A stretch of DNA of 64,000 nucleotides from Spirosoma endbachense (GCF_010233585.1 NZ_CP045997.1:4779284-4843283); one strand, 5' to 3'; shown: positions 48,501 to 57,633, counted from the stretch's first letter. Translations and numbers: made by a program. Notes: generated from the letters alone by a model not told the origin.

Positions 48501-48745
48501 CTGACCATGCCGATCAGGCTAATAACGAGCGATGAATTTGAGCCAACGGCAATTTTGTAATTTCCATTACCATCTGTTGTCGTACCCCGGCTGGTGCCTT
48601 TGACCTGTATGTTGGCGCCAGGCAGTACGGCGCCATCGGTGGCTGATGTGACCTTACCCGTGACCACTCGATCCTGGGCATAAGCCTCTACCAGCACTGA
48701 TAATCCAACCAATAGCAGTACAAGGCTGCGTATAAGTGATTGCAT
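45578..48745 (-). CDS. SusC/RagA-family TonB-dependent outer-membrane transporter
   Basis: 1055 residues. A signal peptide (LVLLLVGLSVLVEAYA), a carboxypeptidase-D-like domain (VVTGKVTSATDGAVLPGANIQVKG, TTTDGNGNYKI), the TonB box region (ELNEVVVTALGIKQEKRALGYSV), the plug (about 125-240, with IQLRGASSIGGNNQPLFVVDGLPI and the SITVLKGPEAAALYG motif), and then the 22-stranded barrel. It pairs with the SusD downstream (121-bp gap). It would import an oligosaccharide or other bulky nutrient by TonB energy. Arg codons are mostly CGN, unlike the SusC at 54474. Confidence 0.95.
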   Translation of the reverse strand: MQSLIRSLVLLLVGLSVLVEAYAQDRVVTGKVTSATDGAVLPGANIQVKGTSRGTTTDGNGNYKIAVGSNSSLVISLIGMVSQTVEVGSRDQINVTLLESSSELNEVVVTALGIKQEKRALGYSVGEVKGADISNAQRDNFLVGMQGRVAGLTMTTTSGTPGASASIQLRGASSIGGNNQPLFVVDGLPIDNRTFNQGALVSNRPNRDNDYLNRAADINPNDIESITVLKGPEAAALYGIDASSGAIVITTKKGAKGPGRVTYDNRFQSTEVYRFPEAQTTYGRGTLGYQNANATTYFGPKYAADAPIYDNVHSFFKKGFTQVHNVGIEGGSDNATYRLSTNYTNQSGVVPTTGYKRLSVRLTGTAKISPKLDVMTSFNYVNTQVDKAIRGNNGFLLGLLSWPANDDITNYLNPDGTRRILLGSINQQEPDNPFFSVNKNRSGDITNRTITNFQLNYNPTPWLSLTGRFGADIYSTQSNLFLNPESWQGTDATLGGFTTKGSVENALENNQLLNGNLLATVKKTFGKLSTSLLLGTTIDDRSYKVTTAYGEKLYLPDFNSTNNTDPTTQRNKYTQTMQRLQSVLGSLTLNYDELLILTLTGRNDWSSTLPAANRSFFYPAASLAFNFSDLPGLKNRGNVFYYGKLRASYGQTGRDAPPYQVNSTLVPQTSTGGGFAYGFYGSNPNLKPERGESYELGTELMFFGGRLGLDFAYYNKTLSQQIVTQRLSYGTGFIFGLLNGGTFNNRGVELQLKGSPVKKADFGWDVILNFTKLKTDVKNLPADVPEYYNSDTWVYLNARSSAFVNNLQSYFPSDNPAYRSYNFNYYQRGSGSATAIGGYSYARNKNGDILVNPANGLPITNANFLPIGDRNPDFSIGLTNSFRYKSLSLSFLLDIRKGGDVFNGTAMYLWRNGLSKKSLDRDTPVVFKGVLRDGKEDSGTPTPNTIQVIPSLRSTDYYNSIPESEFVEKDINWLRLRDVTISYVLPSSVLNKGKVFKQASVFVNGTDLFLLTNYTGADPNVNGTTATSGGVGAAGIDYGTLSVPRGLSAGFRIGF

Positions 48746-49126
48746 AAGCAGAAAAGGTTAAGAAAATATTGATGAAAACTATCTCAAAATTGGCTTAAAA
48801 AAGCCAAAGACGCAACTATATAGGATGAATTGACTAGTAGGGGATTGTTTTTGAACTATATCCAGAAAAAATAGCTATGTCATATTGGATTATATTTTGA
48901 CTTTACCTATTTAAGTAGAATTTTATTTGTATTTATCGAGTTTGACTCAAAATATTATTTGACAATCGTATTAAGTGCCTATATTTGTTGTATTAAAGTT
49001 GGTGCAACAAAACAGTCTTTCTATATCGATTACCTATCGCCGGATTACAGGCAGTAATCGCTCGATGAATTAAGTTATTCGTACTTATTCTCAACATTCC
49101 TTTTGTCTTAATACCAACGCTCACCT
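48746..49126. other. Divergent promoter region, SusC versus Tat-exported aminotransferase
   Basis: 381 bp, AT-rich in its centre. A small hairpin TTGGCTT (48790-48796) with AAGCCAA (48801-48807) lies 45 bp upstream of susC in its presumed leader. The plus-strand promoter candidate is listed separately. Confidence 0.5.
48958..48987 (+). promoter_or_regulatory. Candidate Bacteroidota promoter for the aminotransferase gene
   Basis: A -33-like TTTG (48958-48961) and a perfect -7 TATATTTG (48980-48987) separated by 18 bp fit the Bacteroidota sigma-A pattern. This would give a leader of about 130 nt before the ATG at 49127. Confidence 0.5.
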
Positions 49127-50269
49127 ATGTCAATCAATCGTCGTGACTGGCTCCGTGCCAGTATGTTATCTGGTTTGAGCCTGGCTGCTGCACCAGCTGC
49201 TTTTTGTGAACCAGAACCCGAAATGCCTGCGGGCTACAAAGCCCCGAAGGGAGGAACGCTGAAGGCACGGCTTTCTGCAAACGAGAACCCATATGGTCCT
49301 TCGCCAAAAGCACTCAAAACCATTACGGAAGCCGCTCCAGATGGCTATCTCTATGCTATGGAGTATGCCCGGCAATTCCGTAAACTGGTTGCAGAAACCG
49401 AAGGCGTTCCCGAAGATCACATTCTGTTAGGAGCCGGTTCGGGTGAGTTGCTGACAGCGGCTTCGCTTTGGGCTGCCTACCGCCCGAATGCCGGCCGTAC
49501 GATCGTTGCGCCTGATCCGACATTTGATGCTCTGCCACGTACAGCCGTAAAACACGGAATTACGATGGATCGTGTTCCACTCGTTGCTGCCGATGGATAT
49601 GACATTAACCTGAATAAGCTTAACGAACGCGTAGGTAGCCAAACCGGAATGGTTTACCTCTGTAACCCGAATAACCCAACCGCTATCATTGTTGATCCCG
49701 CCAAACTGCGCGCTTTTTGCGAATCGGTTGGAGCGAAGACACCAATCCTGGTCGATGAAGCCTACATCGATTATACGCCCGATCCGAAAGCATACTCGAT
49801 GGTTGATATGGTGAAAAAAGGCAGCAACGTCATTATCACCAAGACATTCTCGAAAGTGCATGGTTTTGCTGGTCTGCGGACCGGTTATATGGTTGCCAAA
49901 CCTGAATTGCTGGAGCAGATCAGCAAATTCGCCACTGGCGGTAGCTGTATCAGCATGACTACATTGCGGGCTGCATCGGTTAGCTTGCAGGACAAGGATT
50001 TTGTCAAATTCTCACTTGGCAAAGCCAAAGAATCAAAGGATTATTTGCTTGGCGTACTGAAACAGCACAGCTACGAACCATTACCATCGGGCGCCAATTT
50101 CGTTATGTTCCCGATTCGGATGAAGGGTGAAGATTTTGTGGGCCGGATGCTGGAACAGGGAGTGAGTATCCGCCAGTGGAAATTCGACGGTCAGTATTGG
50201 TGCCGCGTCAGTCTGGGCACAATGGACCAGATGAAAGCCTTTGCCGATGGGTTGAAGGTGATATCGTAA
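49127..50269 (+). CDS. Tat-exported PLP aminotransferase, HisC-like
   Basis: 380 residues. It is a class I/II aminotransferase resembling histidinol-phosphate aminotransferase, but with an N-terminal twin-arginine signal (RRDWLR at 5-10, then hydrophobic SGLSLAAAPAAF). Active-site features: N-P-N-N-P at 180-184, D210xxY213 for the PLP pyridine/phenol, and PLP lysine K243 in TKTFSKVHG, followed by RTGYMV. It appears to be secreted to the periplasm, which is unusual for this fold. The substrate is unknown. Its 3' end is duplicated as a degenerate copy 12 kb away. Confidence 0.9.
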   Translation: MSINRRDWLRASMLSGLSLAAAPAAFCEPEPEMPAGYKAPKGGTLKARLSANENPYGPSPKALKTITEAAPDGYLYAMEYARQFRKLVAETEGVPEDHILLGAGSGELLTAASLWAAYRPNAGRTIVAPDPTFDALPRTAVKHGITMDRVPLVAADGYDINLNKLNERVGSQTGMVYLCNPNNPTAIIVDPAKLRAFCESVGAKTPILVDEAYIDYTPDPKAYSMVDMVKKGSNVIITKTFSKVHGFAGLRTGYMVAKPELLEQISKFATGGSCISMTTLRAASVSLQDKDFVKFSLGKAKESKDYLLGVLKQHSYEPLPSGANFVMFPIRMKGEDFVGRMLEQGVSIRQWKFDGQYWCRVSLGTMDQMKAFADGLKVIS

Positions 50270-50279
50270 AAAGAGAATA

Positions 50280-50335
50280 AAGCCGAAATGCTGGTTTTGA
50301 CTATAGAATCATAGTCAAAACCAGCATTTCGGCTT
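50280..50335. terminator. Long perfect hairpin after the aminotransferase gene
   Basis: A perfect 25-bp inverted repeat (50280-50304 with 50311-50335) and a 6-nt loop, 11 bp after the stop codon. It has an A-rich 5' side but no T-tract. It probably ends the aminotransferase transcript and may also block the kinase transcript from the right. Confidence 0.75.
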
Positions 50336-50504
50336 AGATGCATAGTCCCAGGGTAAACTGGATGCTGGGCTGCGCTCCTTTTCTCGGCTAGTCGAATTTC
50401 CAGGATTCTCTTTGCAATACCGTAATCATAATGTCGAGAATATCCTTTCGATAAGCTGTCAAACCAGGTATTTGAAAAGTTGGAAGTCAAAAGCCTGATC
50501 GAGC

Positions 50505-51659
50505 TTACTCATCTTGCGCAACAGGATCAGGTTCTGGCGGATTTCGAAAAATGATGGAAAACGTACTTCCTTTTCCTTCTTCACTGGCGATGTCCAGCAA
50601 ACCTTTTATGTGATCCAGCATCCTGTGAATGAGTATGCTTCCAGTACCTTGTTTACCAACTTCTTTTTTCCTGTCCATGAACGCCAGGATTTGCTCTTTG
50701 TTCAACCCAGGACCCGAATCACTAATCGAAATCGTAATCTTGGCGTCACTCGAATGCGCTGAAACAAATACGCGTCCATCTGTCATGTTTTTATTGGCGT
50801 TGTCTATCAGGTTTCGAAGGATGACGGACAAAACCTGATAGTCGGCGTGGCAGCGCAATTTGGTGTCGCAGATGACAAGCTGGTTGTGGTTTATTTTAAG
50901 GATCTCATAGTATAAACCTCCGATCTCATCGAAGAGATCTTGCAACGAAAACCAGGTATTGTTTGCCTTGAATCCTTTTTGTTGTGTCATCACCCAAAGG
51001 AAAAATTGCTCCGTAAATCCCAGCAGGTTCTGGGTTCCGATAAACATGTCGGACAAGGACTCATGCAGGTCCTCACGGCCTATCCGTGCATGATTTCTAT
51101 ATAGTCTGCCGGTCATCAGGGAAAGGAACCGGATCGGAGATCTCATATCGTGGAGTACCATGGTGATGACAAGGTCTTTGAAGCGGTTGCTTTCAAGCAG
51201 TGCCATTTCCGAATTTGCCAGATCTTCGACGGCCAGTTTGAGCTCATGGGTACGTGAACTCACGATTTTTTCAAGTTCTTCGGATTTGGCCTTTAACAGC
51301 CGTATTCTGCGCCTGAAAATCAAATACGAAATGAAAAATATCAGGAAAGCCGTTAAAGTCCTAAACCAGATTGTATTGTAAAACCACGGCAACACTTTTA
51401 TGGGGATGGAGAGTCGGCCTGTGGCGCCAGGGTTATCGATACCGCTTCTTCGAAATAGTAGGTTGTAATCTCCAGCAGGGAGGTTGTTAAGCGTAAAAAG
51501 CCCACGGTCTCCCAGCGGGTGCCAACTGGGGTCTAGCCCGTCTATCCGATATTCTAGGTGTAGATTGGCAGGATTTCCGAAAAATGGAGACAATACCAAC
51601 ATCGAGATTCTGGTAAAATCAGGCCGAAGCTCAATCGGTCCGTTCTTCATTAAAACCAA
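50505..51659 (-). CDS. Sensor histidine kinase, C-terminal part (separated by an in-frame TGA)
   Basis: The C-terminal portion of a two-component regulator of the Y_Y_Y/propeller type. A Y_Y_Y domain (NLHLEYRIDGLDPSWHPLG, RLPAGDYNLLFRR-type) is followed by one TM helix (LTAFLIFFISYLIFRRR), a coiled coil, a HisKA with candidate phospho-His in VLHDMRSPIRF, and a HATPase domain with N-box RNLIDNANKN and G-box SDSGPGLN. The frame continues without a stop upstream to 51734, where it meets the TGA that ends the N-terminal ORF. The 25 codons between the TGA and the Met at 51659 read as family sequence (FYPNKLTVNYPSRPIYIDSL). Whether this part is translated alone is uncertain. Confidence 0.8.
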   Translation of the reverse strand: MVLMKNGPIELRPDFTRISMLVLSPFFGNPANLHLEYRIDGLDPSWHPLGDRGLFTLNNLPAGDYNLLFRRSGIDNPGATGRLSIPIKVLPWFYNTIWFRTLTAFLIFFISYLIFRRRIRLLKAKSEELEKIVSSRTHELKLAVEDLANSEMALLESNRFKDLVITMVLHDMRSPIRFLSLMTGRLYRNHARIGREDLHESLSDMFIGTQNLLGFTEQFFLWVMTQQKGFKANNTWFSLQDLFDEIGGLYYEILKINHNQLVICDTKLRCHADYQVLSVILRNLIDNANKNMTDGRVFVSAHSSDAKITISISDSGPGLNKEQILAFMDRKKEVGKQGTGSILIHRMLDHIKGLLDIASEEGKGSTFSIIFRNPPEPDPVAQDE

Positions 51660-51734
51660 TTTGTTGTCGATAGCCAGACTATCTATATAAATGGGCCTGG
51701 ATGGATAATTTACGGTTAATTTGTTGGGGTAGAA

Positions 51735-53561
51735 TCAGGTCAATCCTTTCAGGCAGGATATAGAAAGCAGGCTATCTTTGAGCCACACATAAGACGGGTC
51801 GCACCCACCGTTGAATTCGTTTGTCTTCAAACCATCGTATCTGTCGAAACGAAAAAAGAATACACTACTCACTTTTTTTTGCGCATAACCGATCAAATCT
51901 GCTTTCCTAACTTTAAATAATCCGTTGTTGGTAGGCAGCCAGAAAAAGCCATGACGGTCATCGATAAACGAATGCACTGTTTTGAGCGCCTGCTTTGGGC
52001 CGAAGGGCATTTTATGAAGTTTGTTGTTCATTAGTAGATAGAATCCTTTTCCATAGGTGCCAATCCAAAGCAGCGAGTCGTTTTCCGGTAGAATCGCCCG
52101 TACTTGTATTGACTCTAAAACTGATTTATAGATTTTATTTCGATCGCTATCGTACCATTTCAACCCGTCATTCGTGCCTACAAGGTAGTTGCCTTTACCC
52201 AATTGGGCTACACTCTTGATCTGGGTAGCGTGCGGGAAGGTCCGGAGTTCATATAATGAATCATGAATAGCTTTGCCAAACTCTCTCTGCGTGAAAAAAA
52301 AGTATGATCCATCATCCGCTTTGTTGTGATGTAGATAGACAACGGGGTAGTTGAGTGGAAAAAGGTTGGTCAGCCTGTTGATTTGGAAATCATACCTGGC
52401 CAGTGAAAGATTACTTTTTTGAAAATATAATTGTTGATTTTGCGATACCTCAACGCCGGCGAAGGGCTCGTGATTTAAATTCAATTTGGCCGTTTTGACA
52501 CCTGGTGTCACTATCAGATTTTGGCAGAAGATTGTAGAATCGTTTATTCTGGCCTGAGAGTAAAAACTTTCACCCGTTGTTTTCGGGAGGATAGGGTATG
52601 AAAAATAAGGCTTCTGGATAACAAATAAACCATCCGTATAGGAGCCTAGATAGTATTTTTTCTGCTTTTTCGCGTGATATACAGTCCCCAGCGTCGATAC
52701 ATCTATATTCCCGATGGCCAGTTCCGATAGGATAGTTTTACCGCTAAAGGTTAGTTCGTGTAAATTTCGATTGGCGTAAATGAAGCAATCAGACTGGTTA
52801 ATCAGGACAATAAAATTGCCCCGGATGAATTCTTTTTCCCTTTCAAGTGAGCCCCTAATCGTTTGTACTCTTCTAAGCAAAATTCCATGCTCCCATGCCT
52901 CAACGCTGTTCCCATTACTGATGGATATCAGAATTTGGCCCTTCACAAGCGCGTATTTTTGAGAATGCCTTTTTGAATAACGGGCAAGCTCTATTATTTT
53001 TTTTTTGCTTTTTGAAAGATATAAAACACCAGACGCTCCCGACAAATAAACCTGCCCGCTGGTGGTAATGTATGTGCTATAGTGGCGTCCCTCCGGGTAG
53101 TCTCTATAAAATTGGTTGAGGATATTGTAGGTTGACGAGTCGAGGCTGGCGAAACCCTGGGTAGGAAGTAGGATTGATTTGGTGGATATGATGGCTGGAA
53201 CTGGTATACCAAAAGACCGTTTGGGACGAACCGTCAGGATTTGGCCGCCTTCTGACAATATGTAGACATCGCCTTTTGGATCGGTATTGATCAATTGCAT
53301 CCGCTCCGACCGTAAGCCTTTGATTTCAGACGTCCCGAATACGGAAAAATTTCGACCATCAAATCGGACGAGCCCCATTTCAGTCGCCATCCAGCAAAAC
53401 CCCCATTTATCAAATACGATCTTTTTAACACTGTTTTGTGGCAGGCCATTATCGGTAGAGTATTGTGTAATGACCGGCAGCGCGGTCTGAGTAAGTCCTT
53501 CGGTGATCAAACACAAACACAAGATGGATACAATGTAAATAGCTTTATATGCTGAGACCAT
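51735..53561 (-). CDS. Two-component regulator propeller protein, N-terminal part (ends at a premature TGA)
   Basis: The N-terminal signal peptide (YIVSILCLCLITEGLTQ) is followed by a beta-propeller of two-component-regulator type: TQYSTDNGLPQNSVKKIVFDKWGFCWMATEMGLVRFDG at the start, then repeats ending in FFWLPTNNGLFKVRK. The family continues with GL(T)WF and a Y_Y_Y domain, but here Trp is replaced by TGA (51735-51737). I start at the ATG at 53561 because the extension to 53600 is not family-like. Together with 50505-51659 it forms one 1019-codon regulator gene with a single interruption. It is the likely sensor for the PUL to its right. Confidence 0.82.
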   Translation of the reverse strand: MVSAYKAIYIVSILCLCLITEGLTQTALPVITQYSTDNGLPQNSVKKIVFDKWGFCWMATEMGLVRFDGRNFSVFGTSEIKGLRSERMQLINTDPKGDVYILSEGGQILTVRPKRSFGIPVPAIISTKSILLPTQGFASLDSSTYNILNQFYRDYPEGRHYSTYITTSGQVYLSGASGVLYLSKSKKKIIELARYSKRHSQKYALVKGQILISISNGNSVEAWEHGILLRRVQTIRGSLEREKEFIRGNFIVLINQSDCFIYANRNLHELTFSGKTILSELAIGNIDVSTLGTVYHAKKQKKYYLGSYTDGLFVIQKPYFSYPILPKTTGESFYSQARINDSTIFCQNLIVTPGVKTAKLNLNHEPFAGVEVSQNQQLYFQKSNLSLARYDFQINRLTNLFPLNYPVVYLHHNKADDGSYFFFTQREFGKAIHDSLYELRTFPHATQIKSVAQLGKGNYLVGTNDGLKWYDSDRNKIYKSVLESIQVRAILPENDSLLWIGTYGKGFYLLMNNKLHKMPFGPKQALKTVHSFIDDRHGFFWLPTNNGLFKVRKADLIGYAQKKVSSVFFFRFDRYDGLKTNEFNGGCDPSYVWLKDSLLSISCLKGLT

Positions 53562-54473
53562 GTATGACTGAGGGAAAGCCTGGCCATGAAGATAAAGCAA
53601 TGTTTTATAATATATTTATATTTAATTAAATTTTTTTCCTTTTTGATGGTCGAAATAAATTGATATATATACTAACAGTTATATTTTTCTTCAAAATTAA
53701 AGACAAAAATTTAACCTGGATTAGATATTCAAAGCAGCTTGTTGGCAGTTGTGTTGGGGTTTAACTGCTACATTTTGGCTGACCGACGAAGGTTCCTGCG
53801 CATGTAGCTCGAAAGCTCTGAAACATTGTACCAATAGCTACAAAGAAGGTGAACGGTTTGATGAATATTTGCCCGTTCGATGTCGCTCCGCTTATCGGAT
53901 GTTAACCTGCTGATGGGAATTTAAATCCGACAGACACATTGGTGCACTTGAATCTTGGATGATGGAACAAGCGAAGAGGTATTTAATCTACTGTGAAAGG
54001 CCACGCTTTTCGGATACTTTTTTTAGACAAAATTTTAAACCGTATTTCTTGAGATTACATGAGTCTGGTCATGATTGCGATCAGTTGGCAGTCGGTGGCC
54101 CCAAACGCTTTACAGAATAGCCTGCAACTGAATCAGCTAGTTGCAATAGAGGGTAAGTTGGCAGAATCGAAAAGAAAGCCTCTGTTTCGGCTCCTTCCTG
54201 GTGGGCAGGAAGATACCTCCCGTCAAAATAGCCCCAATCCAGCCGAAATATTAATGCAGACGGGCAACGTGTTTCCTCAAAAAAGTCAGGGCGGGAGCGG
54301 TAGTCCTGTGCTGCGTGGCCTGAAAGCGAACCAGGTGCAGATGCATCCAGAATTTCCATAGCAAAACCGGTTCTAATGTTCAACTAGGGAAGTGGCGGAC
54401 GCAGATTCCCAACTCAAAATCCTGGCATATTTTATTACTATTTTCCAACTGTTAACTTTTTTTCTTACTAATT
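53562..54473. other. Intergenic region upstream of susC of the lyase PUL
   Basis: 912 bp, AT-rich on the left (53600-53720). It contains the divergent promoters of the regulator and susC, and the TonB-receptor plug remnant listed at 54059-54361. No intact gene or clear -7/-33 pair was seen. Confidence 0.5.
54059..54361 (+). pseudogene. TonB-dependent receptor plug-domain fragment
   Basis: A 100-codon open frame whose second half (from about codon 60) reads NPAEILMQTGNVFPQKSQGG then SGSPVLRGLKANQV. This matches the conserved plug motif of TonB receptors, where it normally continues into LLVVDGVRMNN. Here it breaks off after QM and stops. The first half (MSLVMIAISWQS..., AESKRKPLFRLLPGG) is not recognisable. 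It is probably a remnant of a receptor gene lost at this locus. Confidence 0.65.
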
Positions 54474-57400
54474 ATGAGAAAACAACTACGAGGACTTGTC
54501 CCTCGAACTATCGGGCGTGGTGGGCTTTTTATTTTTCTTGGGGTCATGAACTTTGCCGGTCTGCCAGCATTGGCTGTTGACCTCGACAAAACAGAGCGGG
54601 TTTCTTCGAACAAAAAACAAATTAATAGTCGTCTGGCTCAGGAAATCAAAGGAACCGTTAAGAACGGAAAGGGGTCAGCTATTTCAGGTGTAAATATTGT
54701 GCTCAAAGGCGCTACCGTTGGGACAATCACTAATGCGGATGGTGCTTTTAGTATCAATGTGCCTGATAACAATGCTGTCCTGGTATTTTCGTCGATTGGG
54801 TATTTGAGGAAAGAGGTTGCGGTTGGTAGTCAAAAGACCATAGAAGTTGTGCTGGTTGAAGACGTAAATCAATTGGGCGAAGTAGTAGTAACGGCCTTGG
54901 GTATCCAACGGGAAAAGAAGGCGTTAACCTATGCAACCCAGCAGATTGGGGGCTCCGAATTGCGGCAAGCCGCCAATACCAACTTCGTCGACGCCCTAAA
55001 TGGCAAGGCCGCGGGTATTGACATTAAAGTCAGTAGCTCAGGCGCCGGTGGTTCCACCAGGGCTGTCCTTCGGGGGAATAAATCCTTGCAGGGATCGAGT
55101 GAGGCCCTTTATGTAATTGATGGTATTCCTATGGTCAATAACAAAGGCGCGCAACCAGGTTCTTATGGTGGAACGGATGGTGGCGATGGTCTTTCTGCCA
55201 TTAACCCGGCCGATATCGAAAGTATCAGCATATTGAGAGGAGCGAATGCTTCTATTCTTTATGGTAGCCAGGGTGCTAACGGCGTTATCCTGATCACAAC
55301 CAAAAAGGGCAAGGAAGGTAAATTGTCGGTGGACTTCAATTCCAGTGCGGTTTTGGAAAAAGTATCCGGTCTTCCTGATTTTCAGTATCGTTATGGAACT
55401 GTGGGCGGAGATTACAGCTGGACTCCCGTAGGGACACCTGAGGTTAAATCTGACAATTATCAGAAAGATTATATCAATGATTTCTTCCAGACTGGCTCCA
55501 CCTTCACTAACTCGGTAGCAATTACTGGCGGGAACGCTAATACGAATGTCTATTTTTCCTACGCAAATATTTCTTCGAAGGGTATCATGCCAACGAATAC
55601 CTATGGGAAAAATAACTTTTCGTTCAGACAAAGCACCAGACTGCTGAATGACAGGATTACAATTAGCTCCGGCGTGATCCTGTCTTCTGAAGTGTCCAGA
55701 AACCGCCCGGGTGCAGGTTACTATAACAACCCGCTGACCGGTCTGTATCTGTTCGCCAGGGACCGCGACTTTACTAGTTATAAAAATAACTATGCGGTAT
55801 TCAATGAGGCCAGGAACATGGACAAGATGAACTGGTATTCAACAGAAGAGAAGCAGAACAATCCGTACTGGGAACTCAACAGGGATCCGAAACGGCAGTC
55901 TTACAAGAGACTCATTGCCAACGTGAAACTCGCCTATGATATCCTTGAGAACCTAAGATTCGAGGTAAGGGCCAACATCGATTATAATAATGTTCTGGAT
56001 GATAAGCGCTACGCTGCCAGTGGTAACTCTGTAAGCGTTAGCCCGAACGGCACATGGGCCTATGCCAGATATACCGATCAATCCGTATACACGGATGGTA
56101 TCCTTACCTATAACAAGAGCCTGGGCGATTTCAGTTTGAATGCACTTGCCGGACTTAGTTATCAGGAAAACAAATACAATGATGGAATGACCGTGAACAA
56201 TGGTACGGTATCGTTGCAGTATCCCAACGTATACACATTTGCGAACATGCCGTATAACGTAATTTTCAATAGCCATCCGGATTATAGCAATACCATCAAG
56301 CAGGGTGCATTTGCCAACTTGTCTCTCGGTTTCAAGGACTTTCTGTTCCTGGACCTTGCCGGGCGTAATGACTGGGCTTCTACCCTGGCCCTTACCGGAA
56401 ACCAGTCTTACTTTTACCCATCTATCGGAGGATCTGCCGTTATCAGCCAGATTCTTGATTTGCCTAAGGCTATTTCATTGCTGAAAGTAAGGGCTTCGTT
56501 TTCACAAACAGCGAACGAAGTACCTTATAACAGGGTGGTTCCATTGAGTTCTATCGGCGGTGCAGGCGGCCCAACTGGCATAGGGGGTATCAACAGGCCA
56601 ACGCAGGTGCCCTTTACGAACCTGAAGCCTGAAAAAATCGTAGCCAACGAATACGGCTTGGAAACCAAGTTCTTTAACAACAGGTTAGGGCTTGACTTTA
56701 CGTATTACAACGGAGTCAGTACCAGCCAGTTCCTCTCATTAGCAGCGCCTTCGGGCTCAGGATATACAACCTACTATGTCAATGCGGGAAGGATCGAAAA
56801 CAACGGATTTGAGCTAACGCTTAATGCAGAACCTTTCCGTACGGATTATTTTAGATGGAACACTACGATCAACGCTTCTCAGAACAACAACAAGATTGTA
56901 GAATTGATCGCTTCTAACCCTAACTACCAGGTAGGTGCCGATACCGAAGGCTTTGCTTCGCTCATAAAAGCGGGGGGCTCCTTCAATGATGTTTATGTCT
57001 ACAAGTTCGCGCGCAATGACGCAGGGCAGATCATCCTGGATAAAAATGGTGTCCCTACCAAGGAAGCTACGCAAACTCTCGTAGGTAACGTGAACCCTAA
57101 GCTGCTACTGGGATGGACCAATAACCTGAGTTACCGTAACTTCTTCGCCAGCGTACTGGTCAATGGTAAATTCGGTGGTGTTGCATTCTCCAAAACAGAA
57201 GCATTTCTGGATTCTTATGGAGTGAGTAAAAGATCTGCAGACGCGAGAGATGCGGGGGCAGTACCAATCAATGCAGTTACACCAGAGGGAGCAACTGTTA
57301 CTTCCATTGCTCCTTACACGTATTATTCTGCCGTGGGAGACAGAAATAAGATCATGGAACCTTATGTGTTTTCAAGAACAAACGTCAGGTTAGGGCAGCT

Positions 57401-57614
57401 TGTGATAGGCTACAACTTTAAAAGCAAAGGGGCAAACCCAGTGTTTAAAGATGCTTCTATCTCTTTCGTAGGCAGAAACTTATTCTTCTTCTACAAAAAA
57501 GCGCCTTTTGATCCAGAGCAGGCTATGAGTACGAACAATGCTTTGCAGTCGACTGACGTGTTTGGTTTACCATCGACAAGGTCCTACGGGTTGAACCTGA
57601 AGTTTAGTTTCTAA
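54474..57614 (+). CDS. SusC/RagA-family TonB-dependent transporter of the lyase PUL
   Basis: 1046 residues. After a signal peptide (RGGLFIFLGVMNFAGLPALA) comes a carboxypeptidase-D-like domain (EIKGTVKNGKGSAISGVNIVLKG). A TonB-box region (QLGEVVVTALGIQREKKALTY) and the plug follow, with LRGNKSLQGSSEALYVIDGIPM and SISILRGANASILYG; the barrel ends in SFVGRNLFFFYKKAPFDPEQAM and a terminal KFSF. Arginine codons are largely AGA/AGG, unlike the CGN-rich genes around the window. SusD follows after 19 bp. Its predicted substrate is a glycosaminoglycan-like oligosaccharide, from the PL8 gene downstream. Confidence 0.95.
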   Translation: MRKQLRGLVPRTIGRGGLFIFLGVMNFAGLPALAVDLDKTERVSSNKKQINSRLAQEIKGTVKNGKGSAISGVNIVLKGATVGTITNADGAFSINVPDNNAVLVFSSIGYLRKEVAVGSQKTIEVVLVEDVNQLGEVVVTALGIQREKKALTYATQQIGGSELRQAANTNFVDALNGKAAGIDIKVSSSGAGGSTRAVLRGNKSLQGSSEALYVIDGIPMVNNKGAQPGSYGGTDGGDGLSAINPADIESISILRGANASILYGSQGANGVILITTKKGKEGKLSVDFNSSAVLEKVSGLPDFQYRYGTVGGDYSWTPVGTPEVKSDNYQKDYINDFFQTGSTFTNSVAITGGNANTNVYFSYANISSKGIMPTNTYGKNNFSFRQSTRLLNDRITISSGVILSSEVSRNRPGAGYYNNPLTGLYLFARDRDFTSYKNNYAVFNEARNMDKMNWYSTEEKQNNPYWELNRDPKRQSYKRLIANVKLAYDILENLRFEVRANIDYNNVLDDKRYAASGNSVSVSPNGTWAYARYTDQSVYTDGILTYNKSLGDFSLNALAGLSYQENKYNDGMTVNNGTVSLQYPNVYTFANMPYNVIFNSHPDYSNTIKQGAFANLSLGFKDFLFLDLAGRNDWASTLALTGNQSYFYPSIGGSAVISQILDLPKAISLLKVRASFSQTANEVPYNRVVPLSSIGGAGGPTGIGGINRPTQVPFTNLKPEKIVANEYGLETKFFNNRLGLDFTYYNGVSTSQFLSLAAPSGSGYTTYYVNAGRIENNGFELTLNAEPFRTDYFRWNTTINASQNNNKIVELIASNPNYQVGADTEGFASLIKAGGSFNDVYVYKFARNDAGQIILDKNGVPTKEATQTLVGNVNPKLLLGWTNNLSYRNFFASVLVNGKFGGVAFSKTEAFLDSYGVSKRSADARDAGAVPINAVTPEGATVTSIAPYTYYSAVGDRNKIMEPYVFSRTNVRLGQLVIGYNFKSKGANPVFKDASISFVGRNLFFFYKKAPFDPEQAMSTNNALQSTDVFGLPSTRSYGLNLKFSF

Positions 57615-57633
57615 TAGCTTTAAAATCAGCAAC

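Noticed and set aside
50336..50504. Minus-strand open frame overlapping the aminotransferase end (WFDSLSKGYSRHYDYGIAKR)
   Set aside because: It runs antisense through the terminator and coding region and resembles no known family.
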